Part shown: positions 1 to 13,055 of the stretch, in pieces
How the letters are laid out: every line of letters starts with the position of its first letter
Numbering within the stretch: the stretch's first letter is position 1
Source of the DNA: Botrytis cinerea B05.10
Taxonomy: Eukaryota; Ascomycota; Leotiomycetes; Helotiales; Sclerotiniaceae
Length of the DNA: 64,000 nucleotides
NCBI RefSeq assembly: GCF_000143535.2
Contig: NC_037320.1
Location: forward strand, 1,364,001 to 1,428,000
Direction: 5' to 3'
The notes under the pieces: generated by a model
The model's input: the letters and a program-made list of their open reading frames with translations, nothing else
Told to the model about the DNA's origin: nothing
Databases searched by the model: none
Made by a program: the position numbers and the translations under genes

Positions 1-681
1 ATAAATATTAAACAAAAATAAAATATTTTTTAAAATAAAAAAGAGTAATTACTTTTAGAAAAAGATTTATAATATTCTTTTATATCAAATCTAAAAGGCG
101 ATTTAAATATAATATTTTATAAAACTAAAAAAGTAATGAAAAAAGCTTTACTAGATTCTTTTAGTTTTTTTAAATATATAAAAAGAAATAATTCTTTATT
201 TGAATAGAAATATTCTATATATTTATCTTTCATTTTTATAAATGATTTTGAAAATAGAATATAAAATAATTCATTATTATTTCTTTTTTATTATAATTTA
301 TAGTATAATCAAGATAATAAATCAAGTTAAGAATATAAAATAAGAATTGTAATAATCTATTAAATATATTTAAATGAAATCTTTAGAATTATAGTTTCTT
401 TATTGATTTGATTATTTAATCAAAAGAGAAAGATATTAAATTAAAAAAAAACCTTTACTATTTTCTTTTTATAATTATTTATATTATTATATAATTATAT
501 TTTAATTTCTGAAATTTATTAATAAATAATCAAATCTAGATTTATCAATTTCGGATTTGATATAAAAAGAGTATATTTTATTTTAATTCAATAATTCAAA
601 TAATCTTGAAATAATTGATTTATATAATAGTTTAATTTTTATATTGATTTTAAGTTATTATATATATAAAAATCAATTATT
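1..681. other. AT-rich RIP-decayed sequence without a gene
   Basis: Almost pure A/T with stops in all frames. I recognise no protein or terminal repeat here. It is probably a decayed repeat older than the Fot1-like relic that follows. Confidence 0.6.
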
Positions 682-2532
682 GAAACAAATATCAAATAAT
701 ATAATTTATTATTGAATAGGTCATTTTTATTTTAATTTATATTCTTTATATTTAATATATATTTTATTAATTATTTATTATGAAATTTATAAATAAAGAA
801 GTATATTTATTTTTAGCTATTGAAGTTTTTTAAAAAAATAAAAAATTAAATATTCGAAAGATTACTCGATTATATAATATATTTTATATAATGATTAATT
901 ATAAAATAAACGATTTAATTTTATATATAAAAATTTGAATGAATTATTATAAGATTACAAAATTGAAAGAGAAAGTAATTATTAAATATATATTTGATAT
1001 AAATTAAAAAGGATTTTTATTTAAAATTAAAGATATAAAAAATATAATAAATTATATTTTTGAATCAAGAAATATGAAATGTATTAAAAAGCTTTAAATA
1101 TATCGATTTGTAAAATATCGAATTGAATTAAAAATATATTTTAATTATATTTATAACTTTCAAAAAGCTTTCTATAAAGATCTTAAGTTTATTAAAAATT
1201 GATTTTGATTAATATCAAATATATAAGTAAAATATAATATTCAAAATTACAATTTTTATAATTTTAATAAAATAGATTTTATAATCGGAATTATAAATAC
1301 AATAATAATTATTATTAATATTAAGAAATATAATAAAAGTAAATCAATATAATTAGATAATCAAGAATAAATTATAATAATAATATATAGAAATAAAAAG
1401 AATAAAACTATTTCTTTATTTTTAATGGTTTAAAAATAGATTTATTTTTTTAATTAATATATTAAAATTAATCTTTCTATAAAATAGATTATTAAATCTA
1501 TAATTAATAAATAGAAAAATAATGAAATAGATTTAAAATAATTAAAATATTTCAATAAATATATTAAAAATCAAAGAAAGGGCAAATATTGAATATTGAT
1601 ATTAAATAAATATGAAAATTATAAATCAATAGTTTTTCAAATATATTATAAAAAGAATAATATTATATATTTATATTTATTAGTATATTTAAATTATTTA
1701 ATTCAGTTATTTAATATTAGCTGTTTTAATAATCTAAAATATTTATATAATAATCAAATTAATGAATTTATTAAGGTATATATTAATTATATTTCGAAAA
1801 TTAAATTCTTTATAATTTTTAAAGTTGTATATAAAGAATAGATTATTAATCAGAATATAAAATCAAGATTTCGAAAAATAGATTTAATATTATTTAATTC
1901 TAAAGCTATTTTTTTGAAATTAGATATTTAAATTCATGTATTTATTTTATTTCTTTTCAATTTAAATCAATAAATCTTTCAAACCCTTTATAATTCAATT
2001 AAAGCTTTTTCTTAATCAATATTAATTAAATCTTGAATAATTTATTATCAATCAAATTTTTTTATATTTATATTTAAAACTATATTAATTTTAACTAAAA
2101 ATATAAAACAATTAGCTTATAAAAATACTTTCTTGAATATAGAAAATTATATATTTTAAAAGACAAATAAAATATTAAATAAATATCAATATATAAAAAA
2201 AACTTAATTATATTAAAAAAGAGTATTTATTAAATAAGAAACTTTAAATATATTATTTTAATAAAAAATTGATATTCAGATTTAATATAATGAATATTAA
2301 AAAGAAGGGAATTTTAATAAGAAAGTATTTTCTATTTGATATTATAATAAATATAGGAAAATAGGATATAATATAAGAACTTATTAAAATAATAAAATAA
2401 ATCCTAAATTATTAGATTCTTAATAATTTTAATTAATTGATTTAATTATTATTAAATAATATAGATTTAAAATAATTAAATAATATAAAAAGTAATAACC
2501 CAATAATATTAATAATCTAATAATAAATTATA
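682..2532 (+). mobile_element. RIP-decayed Fot1/pogo-like DNA transposon, copy 1
   Basis: About 1.85 kb that aligns along its whole length with the copies at 14230-16498 and 31702-33545. The ends are too decayed to place exactly; the start is inferred by aligning the left terminal inverted repeat of the other copies to bases near 682-740, and the end near 2532 likewise. The interior encodes a ruined DDE transposase of the Fot1/pogo branch of the Tc1/mariner superfamily. Nearly all differences between copies are C-to-T or G-to-A. It has no intact reading frame and cannot be active. Confidence 0.75.
818..1841 (+). pseudogene. Fot1/pogo DDE transposase, RIP-inactivated
   Basis: Transposase of the Fot1/pogo type, which cuts and pastes DNA at TA dinucleotides. 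The longest open piece (1596-1841, 81 residues) is the last third of the DDE domain: ILNKYENYKS stands where the family has ILDGHESHxS. The changes D to N, G to K, H to Y and S to N are each explained by G-to-A or C-to-T transitions, so a catalytic aspartate is lost. Farther upstream, around 1245-1275, FYNFNKIDF corresponds to the family motif FYNFDETGF. The N-terminal part (from about 818) aligns with the helix-turn-helix start seen better in the copy near 14360. Stops occur throughout. Family assignment is by motif recognition, not by search. Confidence 0.75.
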
Positions 2533-4640
2533 TTATAATATAAATATATATTAAAATAATAGTAATTTTTAGTTATTTAGCTAATAAATATAAATCTATA
2601 TTGAAATATTGAGAGTCATTAATTAATTTATTAAGGATTATATATAGATATATAATTATAAAATTATTATATTATTTATAAATAGATTTACTTTATAAAT
2701 TATCAATTTTATTATTAATAAATAATAATATTAATATTGTAAATATAAAATTCAGAATTATAGAATTAAAAAGTATTATAATAATAAGAAGTATAAGAAA
2801 AATAGATTATAAATAAAGATTTATTTTGAATAGTAAGATTACAATTATAATTATAATTTGATAATTGAAATATATAATATTGAATAGTAGATAAAGGTAA
2901 GAGGTAATAATAAGAATATTAAATATATTAAGATTGAATTTAGAATATAATAAAAGAAATTGATAATAATAAATAAAAAGATAATTTATTTAATAATTAA
3001 AAAAGTAATTAAAAAGAGAAAAGAAATTGTAAAGAAGTATATGATATTATTATATAAAAAATAAAAAAAGAGATTGAAAAACAATTACAATATTTTCTTT
3101 ACAAAATCTTTATTGAATATAATATTCCTTTATTAAAAGTAAGTCTTATATTATATAATTCGAATTAATATTATATCTTATAGATTATTATTTAGAATAA
3201 TTCAGATAACTTTTTTTATAAATTTCAATTCTATTTTTCAATATTTTATATATATTAATTAAAATAGATCTAGAATCTTTATATTGTTTTTTATTTTATA
3301 TTATTACTTTCTTTTATAATATCATTTTATATTCTATTTAATATCATTTATAAATTCAATTCTTTTATTCCAGAACTTTATTGTTTTTTATATTTTTGAT
3401 ATCAATAATACAATCTTTTTATTTTTATAACAATTAATCTTTTCAAATCTATTTCTTTAAAATATCCATTTAGTTATATTAAATTCTAAATTAAATATAA
3501 TCTATATATTTTTGATCAATTTCTTTATTTTTAAAAGATTGAATTCGAAATTTTGATTCAGAACATAAAGGGTTTTGATTTTGTGGTTGTAGTATTGAAA
3601 TTATATTATTATAATAAATAGAAGATTTATAATAATAATCAAATGTTTTTTAAAATTGTAATTAATAATTTCTATTCTATTTATTAATAATTGTGGGGTT
3701 TTAAAAGTATTATATAAAATTCAAATTGTAATTAGGTATAATTTAATATTATAAATTTCAATAGAAGTGAGTTGAATAATGAAAGTATTTAGATTGTAAT
3801 ATTGAATAGTAGGGATATTTATAAAGATAGTTTATACTATTTATATTTCTTTTATAAAGAAAGAAAGATTACTTTATATATTATTATTAAAAATAGTTGT
3901 TATTTTCATTTTTGGATTATTCTTTTTCTCTTTTAAATTTATAATCTTTTGAGAAAGAATATTTATCTTCCTTGTATATAATATTTGACTTATCAATTTA
4001 TCTTATATAAAATGATTTATAATTATAAGTCTGACTTCTTATATATATATATATTATAGCTTGTGAAGATTGTATTTATATAGCTTTATAAAATAAATAA
4101 GTCTAGTTTATACATATCAATTAATAATGATTCTTATAAATAATTAGGCTTTATATTAAAATATATTGAAATCATTATAGTCTATTTCCTTAAGCTTAGT
4201 ATTTATTATATCCTTATATAATATATAAAACTTTAAATAGTTTTTGAATTTGTTATTTAAGAAAGTTATATTGAGTAGGTTTGATTGAATAGATTTGATT
4301 AAATAAAGATTATTAAATGGAAGTAAAAAGAATAATATAAAGGAAAGTATAGGTTTTAAAAATGTTAAAGAATTTAAAATTGAAATAGGGTTATTAATGG
4401 GTTAACATGTCTTAACTAGTATTACCAATTATTCAGGTTATTGTGAGTTCATTAAATGTGAGACAAGGATCCTATGACGTTATAGCTATCTATCGATAAT
4501 ATAAAGTCTTAAAACATTATAGAATATATTATTTTATATTTATTTAAATAAATTCCAATTTTACTATAAAATTTATAAAATATTTACAATTTCTTATTTA
4601 GGAAATTATACTTTTTATTATTATATTTGAATTCATTATT
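2533..4640. other. AT-rich RIP-decayed sequence without a gene
   Basis: Long A/T stretch with no reading frame I can assign. A short patch at about 4395-4495 has a more normal composition and may be unique sequence between repeats. Confidence 0.6.
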
Positions 4641-4910
4641 ATTATATACTTTTATAAAATCTGAAAGAAGATTTCATTTATATACTATATAAAATATATT
4701 CTGCCTTATTATACAATTTAGTATTATAAAATTAAAAGGAATTTGATTTTAATTTTATTACTATTATTTATTTTATTATATTTATTTAAAAAGTTTTAAT
4801 ATAAATATTATTTAATTTCAAATTTGTTTTTTTAATAAAATGAAATCATATATATCCATATATTCTATTTTCAATTATTCTATCTTTTCTTAAATCTCTT
4901 TCATTTATTC
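4640..4910. repeat. Unclassified RIP-decayed repeat, copy 1, left part
   Basis: This sequence and its continuation at 11223-11735 together match 40430-41195 almost without gaps once the copia element at 4911-11222 is removed. The join reproduces a single TATTC at about 40680. The family is unidentified: no protein is recognisable on either strand. Confidence 0.7.
4906..4910. repeat. Target-site duplication TATTC, left
   Basis: TATTC directly before the left LTR; the same five bases directly follow the right LTR at 11223-11227. Five bases is the usual length for LTR retrotransposons. Confidence 0.85.
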
Positions 4911-5073
4911 TGTCGGGATAGGGATCATGTGACCGTGCTAGCGCTTGCGCTAGCGCCTTTCGGCATTACAGCAATACGTTTCGTAATCCTAGCTTTTAGA
5001 ACCCTAAGCAATATTACAACAATATAAACTATAGTACTATATTGACTTCATTATCCCTATAATGATATCAATA
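4911..5073 (+). repeat. Left LTR of copia element 1
   Basis: 163 bp, starting TGTCGGGATAGGG and ending GATATCAATA. It aligns without gaps to 11060-11222. Its left two thirds keep normal G/C content (tandem GCTAGCGC words around 4938-4956), whereas the same part of the right LTR is changed to A/T. Confidence 0.9.
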
Positions 5074-5344
5074 TTGATTAATGATATTATAGATTAGGAA
5101 TTTAATATTTTAATTTCAAATGTAATATATATTTGTAATTAAGATTGATATTTCTTTAAAGAGATATAAGCTTTTATATCAATTTATTATAATTTGATAT
5201 TTACTTTTATGTAAATAAGAATCGATAATAATATAATAGTAATTCTTATATTAATTTTAATCTATATTCGATTCTTTTTTGTAATATATATTAAAAAAGT
5301 AGAAATCAATAATATCAATTCAAATTTAATAATATTATATATAA

Positions 5345-5375
5345 TATAATTTTATAAACTTTTTGTAAAATTATA
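5345..5375. repeat. 31-base near-palindrome, copy 1 of 6
   Basis: Two 13-base inverted arms around a short asymmetric centre, spacer in CTTTT orientation. It lies in the 5' leader of copia element 1. The other copies are at 9125, 26087, 27768, 44646 and 48528. Confidence 0.75.
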
Positions 5376-7489
5376 TTCTATTTATATTTATATTATTAAT
5401 TCCTTTATTATTATTTATTTATTATTTATAAAATAATAGAAATTTTTTTAGAGTTCTTTTAAATAAAAAAAGATATCCTTGAAAATCCTATTTCAAATAT
5501 TGAATCAAAAATAATATTAGTTATTATAATTAAAAAGTATAAGAAGTTATTATAAAAATGAATAGATTATTTTATTAATATACAAAATATAAATACAAAA
5601 GAGATTAGAGATTTTATTAAATATAAAGCTTTTAAATATTAATATTAGAAATATTATAATCAAAAGTTGTAATTAGATTATTATTTTGTATTTAATAGAT
5701 TTATATTAGTATATTTTTTATAAATTAGTATATGTATTTTATATAAGTTCAAATACAAATTATACTAATATAAAGTATATATTAATAAATTAAAAGAATA
5801 TATAATTCAATTAATATATAAAGCTTTAATTGATATATATTGATTACTTTATAAAATATAAACATTTAAAAAGATTATTGAAGTGATTTTTGAAAAGGAA
5901 TTTGTATTTCGATTGAAAAGTATATAATAGAAAATTGTAATTGAAAAACTATATATATTATTTAAAAATCTTGAAATATTTTGAATAAAGAATTTGTATA
6001 TTGGTTTTTTAGGATTCAATATATATATTTTATTATAATTATTTTTTATATTATAACAATTAGAAAAAATTGATAAAGATAAAAGTATTAATATTGAATA
6101 TAAGATATTAATAAAATTATAATTAAAAATATCTTTATAATTAAAGACATTTTTATAACTTTTAAAATTTGTATTAGAAAATAAATCAATTATATATGAA
6201 TATTATAATCCTAAAAAACCATTATCATTTTCGATATTTCAAGAATTTATTAATCCATTATTAGAATCATTTTGAATCAATTTTGAATAACTTTTAAAAG
6301 TATTATTTTTTTATTATAATAATCAATTATTATAATAATCACTTTAATAATGGAAATAATATTATAATTAATATAATTTGAATCAATAGTATATATATTA
6401 ATGTATATATTGAAATGAATATTTAAATAAAGAATTAAATAATAATAATAGTGGTTTTAATAATAATAATAAAGGTAATAGTGATAGAGGAAATGAAAAA
6501 GGATATAATAAAGATAATTTCGAATATAATAATAGTATTTAGAATGATTTATTTAAAATATTATAAAGAGTTATTAATATTGAATAGTTATTGGAAAATC
6601 TTATAAAGTTTTATAAAAAAGTTAATAAGTATAATAAATAGAATAATAATTTTATTTATAAATATTTGATATTTATTAATAATTATTAATAAATTGATTT
6701 ATTTGAATATTTATTATTAAAAGTATTCTTTATGATGTTTATTGAGATTGTATTTGATTTCTATTATATAAATTTAAAGAATATATTTAATATAATAAAA
6801 AGGATTTATTAAATAATAAAAATCATATTTGAAGATTTAAAGTATAAATGTAATCTTATATAATAATAGAAAGATATTATATTCAAAAATATTATAATAG
6901 AATTAAATAATATTAATAAATCGATTAATTATTATTTATAATTGATAATAATAAAGCTTTATTATTTATATAAGGGATTTAATTTGATAATAAGAATTGA
7001 TAAATTATTTTATCAAAAGATTATTAATATATATATTTCAATATTAATATATTCTATTATTTGCTTTCATTTTATAAAAAATATATCAAATCTTTTTAAA
7101 AAAATTTAATTAATTATAATAATATAAAAGTAATTTTATATAAATAAAATTATAATATTCTATATTGATTATAAATATTAATATAATTGAAAAAAATATA
7201 ATCAAAAAGGTTTTAAATATAATGATTATTATTTATTCAAATTATAAATAAAGAAGAAGTATTTCGTTTATAAAAAAAAGGATTATTAATTAATTTGATA
7301 TAATAAAAAGGAGTGTAATGAATTAAAGAGTAAATATAAAAAGTAATTTAAAAATAGAAATAATTTTAATAAAAGCTTTAAGTAATTTCTTATTGAATAT
7401 AAAGAATTTAATTAAAATAATAATAATAATATCGATTTGGATATTAATAACAAAATAATAATCTATTTTATATAATTTGAATTATAAGA

Positions 7490-8000
7490 ATTATTTATAT
7501 AAGAATTATATTCAAATTTTATTATTTATATTAAATTTATAAATGGTAAAGAAATTATAATAAATTTGAATAATAAAATCTTTAAATATATTTTAATATA
7601 TCGAATTTATAAAAAAGAAATGATCTATATTAGTAAATATAATATAAAAGAATTTCAAGATATTATTATTAATATAGCTATTACAAAATGATTTATAATT
7701 GACTATAAATAATATATAATATATAAAATGATTATTAAAAATATATTATTAAATAAAAGCAAAACGGGAATTACTAATATAATATTTGGAATTGACAAAA
7801 CTAAATCAATAGACTTATTTCATTTCGATTTATTATTGGGAATTATTGAATTCCATATAATAAATATAAAAATATTATTTTTATTATTATTTAAAGATAT
7901 AAACAAATTTGATATATATTATAATAATATTATCGATATAATAATAATAAATAAAATAGGAAGAAGCTTTTTATATATTTGTTGAAATAAATATATAATA
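7490..8000 (+). pseudogene. Copia protease/pre-integrase region, broken
   Basis: The open piece at 7728-7985 (85 residues) includes FGIDKTKSIDLFHFDLLLG and LLLFKDINKFDIYYNN. This matches the conserved block of fungal copia polyproteins that runs from the protease to the GAG-pre-integrase region, where the family has FLL.L.DMD.L...YNN. The same block is present on the minus strand at 45792-46073. Upstream (about 7280-7440) there is a decayed basic, asparagine-rich stretch that could be the end of gag. The polyprotein would be cut by its own protease. No intact frame remains. Confidence 0.75.
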
Positions 8001-8229
8001 CTTTTGTAGTATATAAATATATAATAATTTGTATAATAAATTATTAGTAATAATGAATATTATTTTATTAATATAGAATTATATTATTTATATTATTGCT
8101 TTAATTATTCATTAATCTATAAACTCTTACAAATACTACAAAAAGCTAATTATAGTAGTATTTTACAATAAGAAATCAATAAATTTATTAAATTTTATTA
8201 ATATTATTAGAAATATAGTAAATCCTCTA

Positions 8230-8700
8230 ATCAATTCAAATTCAATTTAAAAAATAATATCGATTTCAATTATTTCATTATAGTGGATATAATATATATC
8301 GATATTAATTCAATTCTATATATTATTGATAAAGGTATATGATTTCAAATAATATAATAATTAATAAATATCAATGTAAAATATATATTTAATATATTTA
8401 AAAAATATTGAATAGATATTTATATTAATTTATTGAATTATATTATATATAATATTGAAAAGAATTTTATTAATAAAAAGTTTATTTAATATATAATGAT
8501 TATATTAATAAAGATAAAAAATATTTCAATTAAAATTTTTTGATTAATTAATATAATTGAATAATATTATATAATTATTAAATATATATATATTATTATT
8601 ATTAGTGAGTTAAAAAATTTAACAATAAAAAAAATAATATTATAAATAATTATAAAAATAATAAATAATATTATAGAATCAAATGAATTGATTTTAATAT
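8230..8700 (+). pseudogene. Copia integrase core, broken
   Basis: Reading through stops gives IIVDIIYIDINSILYIID, then KYWIDIYINLLNYIIYN, which fits the rve integrase core of fungal copia elements (first Asp in VDI.YID, second in the D..GPPDYI.HD block). Several glycines and aspartates are replaced by the residues that G-to-A change would give. The enzyme would join element cDNA to chromosomal DNA. It is non-functional here. Confidence 0.65.
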
Positions 8701-9124
8701 TTCTAATTTTTAAAGTATATTCTCGAATAGTCGATTTTGATTTATTAATATTTATAATTTTATAATAACAATTTGCAATTAGAAAAGTAATAAATGAGAT
8801 TAATAAATTATAAATTATATAATAAGTTTTAAATATTTTAAATCAATATAATAAATTATTTATAATAACTTTATATAATTTATTTATCAATTTGAAGATC
8901 TAAATATAAAGAGAATATAAGGATTAAATAGGATTATATTATTTATTAGATATTAGAAATTAAATATATATTATAAAGTTATTAAATAAATCAATAAAGT
9001 TTTATATTATTCAGGTTAAATCTTATATCAAAAAAAAGCAGAATCGATTTTAAAGAGAATTTAAATATATCAAATCTATATAATAAAAAGATAAAAGAAC
9101 TATTTTATAAGAAAATCCTAATAA

Positions 9125-9155
9125 TATAATTTTATAAAAAATTTGTGAAATTATA
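9125..9155. repeat. 31-base near-palindrome, copy 2 of 6
   Basis: Same length and arms as the copy at 5345 but with the spacer in the opposite orientation. It sits between the integrase and reverse transcriptase regions of copia element 1, inside what was coding sequence. Confidence 0.75.
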
Positions 9156-9329
9156 TAGCCTTCTTTTAATATTAAAGAATCCTTTTCAAATAAAACTAAT
9201 AGTTTATAAGATTATAATCTTTTATAAATTAGAATTCTATCAATATAATTATTATAAACTTATGTAAATATATAAATATTTTTTTCTAATAAAAATAAAG
9301 AATACAAAATATTATTGAATTTAATATTC

Positions 9330-10100
9330 TATCTTTTAGATAAAAATGAAATTGATAATATCGAATATATTGAATGCTATATAGTATTTACTATACTTTT
9401 AATATTTACAATTTTTATTGAATTAAAATAAAAGGAGGTTAATAGATTAATAGAGAATAATATATTTCGATTTCTCAAATTTATAAATATATTCGAGAAT
9501 ATAAAAATATTTAATTTATGATTTATTAATAAAATTAAAAATGAAAAAACCAATAAAGTATTCCCAAAATCTCGATTAGTTATACAAATATAAAAGGATT
9601 TAAAAAAGAATACTGTTTTAATATAATTATTTATTATATAATATATTAATTAATATATTATATTATTTGTAATAGTAATGCTATTTAAAAACAAAATAAT
9701 TATAAGTATTTGTGATATTATTTAAGTATATATATAATCAATATTTAATTTAATTTGAAAATTTTATATACAATTATTAATAAAAATGAATATTTTTGAA
9801 AACTTTATTTTATAAATTATATAATTATTATATAGTATTCTGGAAGTGGACAATTATTAATTCAATATCTATTATAAGTATTATATTGATATTTTTAAAA
9901 TGATATAATTAATATATAATTTATATCTTTTATATACAATTAAAGATAATATAGTATTTAATATTATAGAATTTCAAATAAATGATATTTTTATTATTAT
10001 TAATAAAGAGTTTGCAAATTATAAACAAATTGAATTTAAGAATACAAAATTTATAATAAAAGAATATGAAACACTAATATCAAGTATATTATTCAAATTT
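9330..10100 (+). pseudogene. Copia reverse transcriptase, broken
   Basis: Reading through stops gives NEIDNIEYIECYIV, then KEVNRLIENNIFRFLK and FENIKIFNL, followed by FPKSRLVIQ. This is the start of the RVT_2 domain of copia elements (…EI..L...GVFE.V…; …KSRLVVQ…). The minus-strand copy at 44280-44486 keeps the same block open. It would have copied element RNA into DNA. Multiple stops make it non-functional. Confidence 0.75.
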
Positions 10101-10559
10101 AATAAAGATCTAATTATTTAATACAAAAATAAATCAATCTATTTTAATTAATAAAAGCAATATGAGAATTTATGATTTATCAAAACAGAATCTTTTAATA
10201 TATATAGAATCTATAGAAAACTGAGAAAGTCAGTAATAATAAAGGATTAGTATATTATACAATATATTTGTAAAATATATATTGCAATTATATATTAATC
10301 AAAAACAATTTTCGATCTTTTCTTTACTATATAAATAATTAATCTAAAAAAAAAGAATACTAATATCTTTAATAAATATATTCAATAATAAATCGATAAT
10401 TCAGAAAAAGGATTGCAATTTATATTACTTCATATAGATTCTCTCAAATTGATTGTATTTATTAATATTTATTTTATTAATAATAAAGATTTATTCTCTC
10501 AAATAAAATATATCATTATATTAATAAACAAGTATAATAAAGCTAATATCATTTATTAG

Positions 10560-10970
10560 TTATTAATTAAGTATAAAAGAATTATTAAAAATATATTGAC
10601 TTTAGAATTCTATAGAATGGTTTTAGGATTTGATATTAATATAATAATCAAAAACATAGTTGATAAGATCTTTTTAATATATAAAATATTATTAGTTATA
10701 TATATCAATTCTAAATCATTTTATAATTATTTTATAAAGTTTAATATTATTAATAAAAAGAGATTAATGATTAATATTATAGCGATTCGGGAAGTATATA
10801 AGAAATAAAAGATTATAAAAATCAAATGGATTAATAAAGAATTTAATTTTGTAAATACAATAATTAAATTAAAATTATATTAAGTATTCAAGAATCTAAT
10901 TAATAATAATATTATTATAATTAAGATTATAAAATAGATTAATAGAAATTAAAAGATATAACAAAGGAAA
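10560..10970 (+). pseudogene. Copia RNase H, broken
   Basis: The piece at 10596-10808 contains TLEFYRMVLGFDINIIIKN, then INSKSFYNYFIKF and KKRLMINIIAIREVY. This matches the RNase H end of copia polyproteins: the family motif is TDSKSLYD, here with Thr-Asp reduced to Ile-Asn. Its place just before the right LTR is as expected. Confidence 0.7.
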
Positions 10971-11059
10971 TATAAAACTAGAAAGAAAGATAGTTATATA
11001 AAGGAATTTAAGGAATTAATTAGAAGAATATATTACTAACAATTTTAGAGAATTGTTAA

Positions 11060-11222
11060 TATTGGGATAGGGATTATATAACTGTACTAGTGTTTGTGCT
11101 AGTGCCTTTCGATATTATAATAATACATTTCGTAATTCTAGTTTTTAGAATTCTAAGCAATATTACAATAGTGTGAATCATAATACTATATTGACTTCAC
11201 CATCCCCATGGTGATATCAACA
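11060..11222 (+). repeat. Right LTR of copia element 1
   Basis: 163 bp, gapless partner of 4911-5073. It begins TATTGGGATAGGG (TG changed to TA) and ends GATATCAACA. Its right end keeps C and G (CCATCCCCATGG) where the left LTR has lost them. Confidence 0.9.
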
Positions 11223-11735
11223 TATTCATTCAATTTATCCTTCAAAATAATTTTAATAAAAACTTTAATATAGCTAAAACCTCCTTTTATTTATCAAATC
11301 TAAAAATTATAAAAAATAAACTGATTTTATACAAATTTAAAAACTTCTCAATATACAATCTTAAATATAATCTCTATCCAATCTTTATATCATTTTTAAA
11401 ATTCATTTTACAAATATTATCCTTTATATTATCTATATTACAAATTAATCATTTATATAATAATATTAACATTCATTTGGATTTCTATAAATTCTATACT
11501 ATTTGATTTCAACTATTTTCTTTAAAATATAGGATCTACCTTATATAAAAGTATTTCAGAGATTGAAAAAACTATATTATATAGTAATATTCAATATCAT
11601 ATTATATCAAATAGATTTGCTATATAATATATACAAGAGCGTAATGAATATAAATAGAATTAATATAAATCAAATTATTTTAAAAAAATCAATTATATTT
11701 AGAAATCTCTTTTTAATATATAATTCGAAAAGAAT
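11223..11735. repeat. Unclassified RIP-decayed repeat, copy 1, right part
   Basis: Begins with the TATTC duplication (11223-11227) and continues the repeat interrupted at 4910. It matches 40680-41195. The small open frame at 11563-11754 lies in it but is not recognisable and is probably fortuitous. Confidence 0.7.
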
Positions 11736-12054
11736 AAATAATTTATATTATTGAAACCTTTTCAATACCTTTTTGATATATTTATAATAATCTTTCTTAT
11801 TTTTGAAGTATATCAGAATATTATTCAAATCTATTATTACAAAATCATTCAATAATTCAAATAAAATTTAATTAATATATAATTGAAATATAATTAAAGT
11901 ATTAATTAATTCGAATAGTATTATATAATATTCGAATAATCTATATTATATTTGAATAGCTGTTTTTCATTTATTTTTAGATTTGATTTGAATATAATAA
12001 TAAATATTTTTAATACTAAATTTAATAAAAACCTTTATATATATTAATTGATTT
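11736..12054. other. AT-rich sequence without a gene
   Basis: I see nothing assignable in these 320 bases between two repeats. Confidence 0.5.
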
Positions 12055-12059
12055 AATAT

Positions 12060-12229
12060 TGTTACGGAACGTCGATGTAGGATCGACATCGGGCCAACCA
12101 TTTATCCGATATAGAGTTTTCACATTATATATAGCTTCACTCTAAAAAGGATTGAAGGAATTAATAAAAAGTCTTATATTCTTTTAAATCCTATTATATA
12201 TTAATCATTATTTTATATTGATTTTAATA
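12060..12229. repeat. Left LTR of the TRIM-like element
   Basis: 170 bp starting TGTTACGGAACGTCGATG. Its left part keeps G/C (GATCGACATCGGGCC) while its right part is decayed. Confidence 0.85.
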
Positions 12230-12861
12230 ATTTTTTTTATTCAATTCTTTTAAAGTAAGTTATTAATTAGTTTTCGAGAATAACTTTAAAAAGCTTTGAA
12301 AGCTTTAAAACTCTTTTAAATTGTAATATGCCTATAATACATTATTGGCATATAAGCGATAATATTCAAATCTTAAGATATCTTTTATTTTTATAAGATT
12401 GAATTGAAAGAATATTAAGAAAGAAAGTTTTTATAAATCGAATTCTTTAGAAATATTTATAAAATATTTTTATGATATACCTTTGATATCCTCTTGAAAT
12501 GAAATAGAATAATTGAATAAAAGTTAAAAAAGGAAAAGAAAATATTGAAAAAAAGAATTTCTCTTTTAAAAAGCGAATTTTATTTTAAATAGTGCTTGTG
12601 AGATATTAGTAATATATTTAAATTCTATTATCGAAATAATAATGTTTTTATATAATGTTTAAACCTTTTTATATAGGGAAGAGTTTAGCTAGTTATTATA
12701 TAGTTAATTAGGATTCATTGATAGAAGTTAATTACAAATAGTTAATATTATATCAAATAGTTTGTATTTAGTAAAAGACAAAACAGTGTTTATATTAAAA
12801 TCGTTTATTCGGGAATACAAATAGATTATTTTATAAGATTCCAAACCTTTCAAGTATTCTT

Positions 12862-13055
12862 TATATTTTATAGGATTTTATAGGATTTCAAGATTTCTTT
12901 TAGATTTCGAAGATTCAATAGAAAGCTAGTGGAGTTTTATATTTTATAGGATTTTATAGGATTTCAGGATTTCTTTTGGATTTCGAGAATTCAATAGAAA
13001 ACCAATGAAGCTTCACATTTTATAGGATTTTATAAGATTTTCTGGATTTTTGTAC
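12862..13055. repeat. 76-bp tandem repeat, about 2.5 units
   Basis: Unit starts TATATTTTATAGGATTTTAT occur at 12862, 12938 and 13014 (the last starting CACATTTT), a period of exactly 76 bases. Each unit contains the shorter repeat TTTTATAGGA twice and ends near TTCAATAGAAA. Third unit is partial. Confidence 0.85.

Larger units (their letters stand above)
4911..11222 (+). mobile_element. Ty1/copia retrotransposon, structurally complete, RIP-inactivated
   Basis: A 6312-bp element with two 163-bp LTRs and a TATTC duplication. The order of the recognisable pieces on the plus strand is the copia order: gag region (about 5450-7440), protease region (7490-8000), integrase (8230-8700), reverse transcriptase (9330-10100) and RNase H (10560-10970). 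Every coding piece is broken by stops and by G-to-A or C-to-T changes. A paralogous copy of the host repeat at 40430-41195 lacks the insertion and shows a single TATTC, which proves the boundaries. A related element lies on the minus strand at 42579-49063. Confidence 0.92.

Noticed and set aside
11563..11754. Open frame of 63 codons in the AT-rich host repeat
   Set aside because: Composition alone gives such Ile/Asn/Tyr-rich frames, and the paralogous copy at 40995-41195 is not open in the same way.
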